Below are positions 23,391 through 26,236 of a stretch of 26,236 nt of DNA, in pieces. The first letter of the stretch is position 1. Each line of letters begins with the position of its first letter. Under the pieces are notes generated by a model. The model was not told the origin of the DNA and made no database searches. It saw only the letters and a list, made by a program, of their open reading frames with translations. The position numbers and the translations under genes are program-made. Where the stretch lies: positions 1 to 26,236 of IMG/VR virus record IMGVR_UViG_3300045928_000156. One strand, 5' to 3'. The stretch is from a virus.

Positions 23391-23418
23391 AAGGGGGCCG
23401 GATCGCTCCGACCCCCTT
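23391..23418. terminator. Hairpin, possible bidirectional terminator
   Basis: AAGGGGG-c-CGGA pairs with TCCG-a-CCCCCTT around a TCGC loop, giving 7 bp plus 4 bp with one C-A mismatch in plus-strand RNA and a G-U pair in minus-strand RNA. The T tract after it is short (TTGTGCTGCTT rightward, TTCCATTTCC leftward). It could end transcription from the small rightward gene, or act as a structural element next to the pentamer array. Confidence 0.45.
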
Positions 23419-23430
23419 GTGCTGCTTCCC

Positions 23431-23520
23431 AACCACGCCATACCTCACCAGACCAAGCCGTGCCGTGCCTGACCAAACCGGACCAAGCCGAGCCACACCA
23501 CACCCCGCCTCGCCTCACCG
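23431..23520. repeat. Array of 18 consecutive NRCCN pentamers
   Basis: Cut into fives from 23431, all eighteen units have CC at positions 3 and 4 and a purine at position 2: AACCA CGCCA TACCT CACCA, and so on to CACCG. The outer positions vary, so this is a strict 5-bp phase rather than a simple microsatellite. The complementary strand has GG every five bases. Possible roles are a binding array (one contact each half-turn), a TerS packaging site or an origin element. None is proven. Confidence 0.85.
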
Positions 23521-24016
23521 TGTCACTTCCACTACCCAGGGGAGGGCGTCGACCGCTGGCGAAGCCGATGCTCGCACGGTGCGGAGCTGAAGGGAAAGGG
23601 GAATTTGTAACGAAATTGGTAACTACCGACGAGCCTGCTCTGGTGTCACCGTAACGCGGCGCGGGCTCGCCCCCCGCTCCTGTCGACAGCGCGTCCCCGC
23701 CGGCCGCGGCTGACACCCTGCTCCTGGCAGCACAGTCCCCGGGGTCCCGTCGACTGGCCGCCCTCCTGACCGCTTCGGTTTCTCTCACCCGCCCTGCGGG
23801 TGCCCCACGCTGTGCCTTGTCCTCCTCCCTGACGTGCTCTGGACCCCAGAGAGATACAGCCCCGTGCGACACGTGCGACGTCTCCTCTCCCCACCGGGCG
23901 GATAGAGCGCTGAGCTCGGCGTGCGACACTACTGCAGAGCTCGGCTAGGTTTTCTGAGATGTATCCGGAGCGCAGGGAGGCTCATGCACGCGCCACTCGG
24001 AAGGAGGTACGGACCT

Positions 24017-24031
24017 CGATCGGTCCGATCG
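24017..24031. promoter_or_regulatory. Operator-like palindrome CGATCGG-T-CCGATCG
   Basis: Perfect 7-bp arms around one base. The same arms with a 2-base spacer occur at 22698-22713, and a half-site (CCGATCG) lies at 24083-24089. It is a candidate binding site for a dimeric regulator. Confidence 0.55.
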
Positions 24032-24174
24032 GGATTGCCTACCCGGCCATCGGCCGTGCCTATACGGTGACGAGAGGTCAGTCCGATCGTTGTATCGGCG
24101 TTCAGTGGCGCGGCTGAAAGCCTCCTGGCCCCTGAAACTGCCCGGGATCTACCGCTGGTAGACGCCGCCAGCGC

Positions 24175-24192
24175 GCACACTACAGGGTGTGC
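24175..24192. repeat. Inverted repeat GCACAC-N6-GTGTGC
   Basis: Perfect 6-bp arms end seven bases before the TTGACA at 24200. It may be an operator or activator site for that promoter. Confidence 0.5.
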
Positions 24193-24199
24193 TAAACCC

Positions 24200-24228
24200 T
24201 TGACATAATAGCGATTATCAGCTGTAGC
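24200..24228 (+). promoter_or_regulatory. Candidate rightward promoter in an A/T island
   Basis: A perfect TTGACA (24200-24205) is followed after 17 bases by TGTAGC (24223-24228), a weak -10. The spacer contains an ATAAT-AGCG-ATTAT inverted repeat (24205-24218). A 12-bp perfect palindrome, TAGCGGCCGCTA (24225-24236), covers the -10/+1 side. No gene starts soon after, so it would give a long leader or a small RNA. Confidence 0.4.
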
Positions 24229-24236
24229 GGCCGCTA
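24225..24236. repeat. 12-bp perfect palindrome TAGCGGCCGCTA
   Basis: A perfect palindrome overlapping the candidate promoter start region, possibly an operator. GC-rich sequence makes chance palindromes less rare here. Confidence 0.6.
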
Positions 24237-24480
24237 GCCCCCTCTTTTCAGGTACTTGCGCTGCAGTGGTCGCACGCGCCGGTGTCGTCGCGTTGCACCC
24301 TGCGACCAGGCGCCGCACGCTGGCGGCCGCCCGCGGCGGCTTTCCTGGCCAGGGTTCAGTCGCGGCGGCCGCGACACCGGCAAGCACCTTCTGCACCTTC
24401 TCGCGGCGCTCGCCGCTCCGGACGTCGCACGGCGGATCGTCCGGACAGCTCCGGTGCCGTGCCTGCCGTGCGACACCAGG

Positions 24481-24546
24481 AGGCTCGTACAGGCGTCCTA
24501 TGAGCCTTCAGAGAGCGCACCATGGGGGGCAGCCGCAGAGCGGCTG
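24481..24546. repeat. Two adjacent stem-loops
   Basis: AGGCTC/GAGCCT (24481-24486 and 24502-24507) form a 6-bp stem with 15-nt loop. CAGCCGC-AGA-GCGGCTG (24530-24546) is a 7-bp perfect stem with a 3-nt loop. They are a sign that any RNA made here is structured. Confidence 0.5.
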
Positions 24547-24739
24547 AATTGGGGCGCCGCGGCGCGCTGGCGAGCCGTCTGCTTTCGCCCCCCGGCGCGT
24601 CGTCGCACCGTCGGTAGTCGCACGGGCAGCGCGGCGCCAGGCGTGCGACCAGGCCGAGGCGCGTCCCAGGGAGTGCGTCGCAACCTATTGATCTTGCGCG
24701 AAACATGCTCCGCGTTCCAAAGGTGTCGTCATCGGCCCT

Positions 24740-24764
24740 GAAACGCTGTTACTGCCTGCGTTTC
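24740..24764. repeat. Inverted repeat GAAACGC-N11-GCGTTTC
   Basis: Perfect 7-bp arms 20 bases before a cluster of heptamers (24784, 24799, 24811). It is a possible operator or hairpin. Confidence 0.55.
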
Positions 24765-24885
24765 CAACGCGTTACGCGACACCGTGCGACGTCCCCTGGT
24801 CGCACGGCTGGTCGCACGATCGTCACCTGAGATGATCCCGCGCGTGCGACGTAACCCCGCGTCACGACAGGCCAAAAAAATTCAG

Positions 24886-24916
24886 TTGACCTGATCCCAA
24901 GCGTTTCGGGTAGTGT
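24886..24916 (+). promoter_or_regulatory. Candidate promoter for the DUF932 transcript
   Basis: TTGACC (24886-24891) is followed by TAGTGT (24911-24916) after 19 bases, a weak TANNNT -10. A run of seven A and an A/T-rich stretch (24874-24884) precede it, like an UP element. Heptamer copies flank it at 24844 and 24940, which suggests control by whatever binds them. Confidence 0.4.
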
Positions 24917-24991
24917 GAGGGGTAGCACGGTATGGGACCGTGCGACGCAGGAGAGGCGCCGGCCAGAGCGGCCGGCCAGGAGGATCGATCA

Positions 24992-26053
24992 ATGGCGCAC
25001 CGACTCAGTATCCGCAACGGCAAGGTAGAGATGGCCTACACCGGGCAGACCCCGTGGCATGGCCTCGGCGAGAAGGTCGACCACTTCCAGACGGTCGCGG
25101 AGGCCTTCGCGCGCACCCTGCCGTGGACGGTCAGCCTCCGCGAGATCAGCTACGCCGGGTACGCCGGGGGCATGATCCCCAGCAAGGCCAATACCCGGAT
25201 CATCGCCCGCGACGACGACGACACCCAGCTGGGCGTCGCCACGGTGAGCTACATGCCCGTCCAGAACGCGCAGGCCGGCGAGATCGTCGAGGCCCTAGTG
25301 GCCGAAGGCGCGCAGTGTATCGAGACGATCGGCGCCCTGGACGACGGCGCCCGGTGCTTTACCCTCGTGAACCTCGACAAAACGGGATTCGAGGCCCGTC
25401 CTGGCGACACCGTCAAGCCCTACTTCGTCCTGGCCTGGGGCCACGACGGTCGCCACCCCGTGGCCGGCGACCTGACCACGGTCCGCGTGGTCTGCCACAA
25501 CACGCTCACGGCCGCGGGGTTCGGCGATAGCGGCGCCTGGCGCAAGCCCATCCACTTCAAGCACACCGCCAGCGCGAAGCTCCGCCTCGACGAAGCGCGC
25601 GAGGCCCTCAAGCTCGCCCGCAAGGCCCTGGCCACGACCCGCGAGCAGTACAGCACCCTCGCGGCCGCCCGGATCGCCCCGCAGGCCGCCCTCGACTACT
25701 TCGGCCAGGCCTTCCAGGCTCCCGTCCAGGGCACGTCGCTGCAGTTCACCGGCGACAGCCGGATCACGCTGATCGCCCCGAAGGACGCCGACCAGAAGGT
25801 CGTCGAGGCCATCGACAAGTGGGAGGCCGTCCAGCGTCGCCTGGTCAGCCTCTACGCGGGCGAGGGCAAGGGCGCCAACATCGCCGGCCCCACGGCCTGG
25901 GGCGCCTACAACGCCATCACGGAGTACCTCGACCACGTCTACCCCGTCACCAGCAACGGCACGGTGTCCACGGTGCGCCAACAGTCGGTGCTCTTCGGCA
26001 CGTACGCCGACGTCCGGACGTCCGCGTACGACGCGGCCCTGGCCCTGGTCTAG
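24992..26053 (+). CDS. DUF932 (TIGR03299-type) phage/plasmid protein (353 aa)
   Basis: This matches the DUF932 family, found in phages and plasmids and of unknown biochemical function, often near replication and recombination genes. Marks seen are GQTPWHGLG (residues 18-26), LREISYAGYAGGMIP, NTRIIARDDDDTQLGVATVS, a central LVNLDKTGFEARPGDTVKPY, VVCHNTLTAA, and the C-terminal helical half (LDEAREALKLARKALATTRE; DKWEAVQRRLVSLYAGEG). Length is normal for the family. The start is fixed by AGGAGG eight bases ahead, although the frame is open 20 codons earlier. It is the first gene of a rightward unit opposite in direction to the virion genes, which suggests early expression. Confidence 0.9.
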   Translation: MAHRLSIRNGKVEMAYTGQTPWHGLGEKVDHFQTVAEAFARTLPWTVSLREISYAGYAGGMIPSKANTRIIARDDDDTQLGVATVSYMPVQNAQAGEIVEALVAEGAQCIETIGALDDGARCFTLVNLDKTGFEARPGDTVKPYFVLAWGHDGRHPVAGDLTTVRVVCHNTLTAAGFGDSGAWRKPIHFKHTASAKLRLDEAREALKLARKALATTREQYSTLAAARIAPQAALDYFGQAFQAPVQGTSLQFTGDSRITLIAPKDADQKVVEAIDKWEAVQRRLVSLYAGEGKGANIAGPTAWGAYNAITEYLDHVYPVTSNGTVSTVRQQSVLFGTYADVRTSAYDAALALV

Positions 26054-26072
26054 CCCCGCGCAGAGAGCTCCC

Positions 26073-26130
26073 GGCGCCCCGCGGCGCCTGGAGTAATGCG
26101 GCGGCCTGGTCTCAAGCCCAGGCAGGCCGC
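26073..26130 (+). other. Two hairpins after the DUF932 gene
   Basis: GGCGCC-CCGC-GGCGCC (26073-26088) is a 6-bp stem. GCGGCCTG/CAGGCCGC (26101-26108 and 26123-26130) is a perfect 8-bp stem, inside which CCTGG/CCAGG can also pair. No T tract follows, so they more likely protect or process the transcript than end it, or they act as a partial terminator. Confidence 0.5.
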
Positions 26131-26146
26131 TAGACCAATCGCAGAT

Positions 26147-26165
26147 GCCAGGCAGCGTGCCTGGC
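26147..26165 (+). promoter_or_regulatory. Hairpin or operator directly before a ribosome binding site
   Basis: GCCAGGCA-GCG-TGCCTGGC is a perfect 8-bp inverted repeat with a 3-base centre. It ends one base before the AGGAGG (26167-26172) of the next gene. As RNA it could control access to the site; as DNA it could be an operator. Confidence 0.55.
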
Positions 26166-26180
26166 CAGGAGGGGAGCGAG

Positions 26181-26236
26181 ATGATCGAGTGCACCGTCAA
26201 GGGCAACAGGTTCCAGGCCGCCAGGGCGGCCGCCGA
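26181..26236 (+). CDS. Start of a rightward gene, cut by the window edge
   Basis: AGGAGG stands eight bases before an ATG, the same spacing as for the DUF932 gene. Eighteen codons are present (M-I-E-C-T-V-K-G-N-R-F-Q-A-A-R-A-A-A) with no stop. The peptide looks real (short strand, then Ala-rich helix), but the family cannot be called from so little. It is likely co-transcribed with DUF932. Confidence 0.7.
   Translation, partial: MIECTVKGNRFQAARAAA

Larger units (their letters stand above)
23864..24946. repeat. Fourteen dispersed copies of heptamer GTGCGAC (both strands)
   Basis: Direct copies start at 23864, 23873, 23921, 24468, 24643, 24784, 24844 and 24940. Reverse copies (GTCGCAC) start at 24269, 24424, 24602, 24617, 24799 and 24811. 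In thirteen of fourteen the base before G is C, giving an octamer CGTGCGAC. Clusters are spaced 9, 15, 15 and 12 bp. By eye only two further copies occur in the preceding 23.8 kb (13469, inside the capsid gene, and 22665, in the divergent region). The last copy is just ahead of the DUF932 gene. Confidence 0.85.
23070..24991. other. 1.9-kb non-coding control region
   Basis: No frame here has coding character, ribosome sites and plausible protein together, although the high GC leaves some frames open (for example minus 23180-23929 and 23929-24396, both of shadow-like composition). It contains a pentamer array, a dispersed heptamer family, several perfect inverted repeats, short A/T-rich islands (about 23120-23190, 23590-23630, 24199-24220) and two candidate promoters. 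The mixture fits an origin, packaging-site or early-control region. Small RNAs cannot be excluded. Confidence 0.65.

Noticed and set aside
24001-24008. Perfect Shine-Dalgarno sequence AAGGAGGT
   Set aside because: No ATG or GTG at usable distance; the first possible start is a TTG about 26 bases on, so it probably is not a translation start.
23180-24396. Minus-strand open frames in the control region (23180-23929, 23929-24396)
   Set aside because: Low-complexity Arg/Gly/Ser composition, no ribosome sites, and they cross the repeat arrays and palindromes.
23431-24946. CRISPR array
   Set aside because: Repeats are 5-7 bp, irregular or strictly tandem, on both strands, without 25-40-bp repeats and uniform spacers.
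23070-24991. tRNA or tmRNA gene
   Set aside because: No cloverleaf with a T-loop GTTCRANNC and matching acceptor stem was found by eye.

Overview
The window is a GC-rich, densely packed piece of a tailed-phage genome (or prophage), most likely a short-tailed, podovirus-like phage of a high-GC bacterium. Nearly everything from position 1 to about 22,650 is one leftward (minus-strand) virion block. Its order, read in the direction of transcription, is: zinc-finger-like protein, terminase small subunit, terminase large subunit, portal, small accessory genes, scaffold, major capsid protein, small head genes, Ig/Gly-Val-repeat structural proteins, head-tail adaptor-like protein, nozzle-like protein, fibre-like protein, a 928-residue beta-propeller-like protein, and membrane-active or low-complexity proteins. 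The order TerS-TerL-portal-scaffold-coat-adaptor-nozzle and the protein sizes resemble P22-type podoviruses. I see no tape-measure gene, tail-tube gene or sheath, which also argues for a short tail. No integrase, lysin or tRNA is visible, so host and lifestyle cannot be fixed; the composition suggests an uncultured environmental phage.

The late genes are tightly coupled. Many junctions are TGATG, TAATG or ATGA overlaps, and several stop codons are fused with the next ribosome binding site (TAGGAG). Following these junctions exposes several small genes that are easy to miss: a 27-residue membrane peptide at 2786-2869, a 65-residue protein at 10820-11017, a 67-residue protein at 16679-16882 and a 72-residue Pro/Arg-rich protein at 19774-19992. 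One strong hairpin at 15267-15300 lies between the packaging/portal half and the scaffold/capsid half. It probably acts as an internal leftward terminator or processing site.

From about 22,656 rightward the organisation changes. A short divergent region (22656-22751) separates the leftward block from a small rightward gene (22752-23069), which looks like a paralogue of the 67-residue protein of the late block. It is followed by about 1.9 kb (23070-24991) with no convincing gene, which is unusual for such a compact genome. That stretch holds a 90-bp array of eighteen consecutive NRCCN pentamers, fourteen copies of the heptamer GTGCGAC on both strands, several perfect inverted repeats, and two candidate promoters. 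One inverted repeat, CGATCGG-N-CCGATCG, recurs with a 2-nt spacer in the divergent region, and so does the heptamer. This looks like a control and/or replication-origin/packaging region, and it is the most interesting part of the window.

At the right end a rightward transcription unit begins with a DUF932 (TIGR03299-type phage/plasmid) protein. A hairpin-studded leader and the first 18 codons of another gene follow before the sequence ends.
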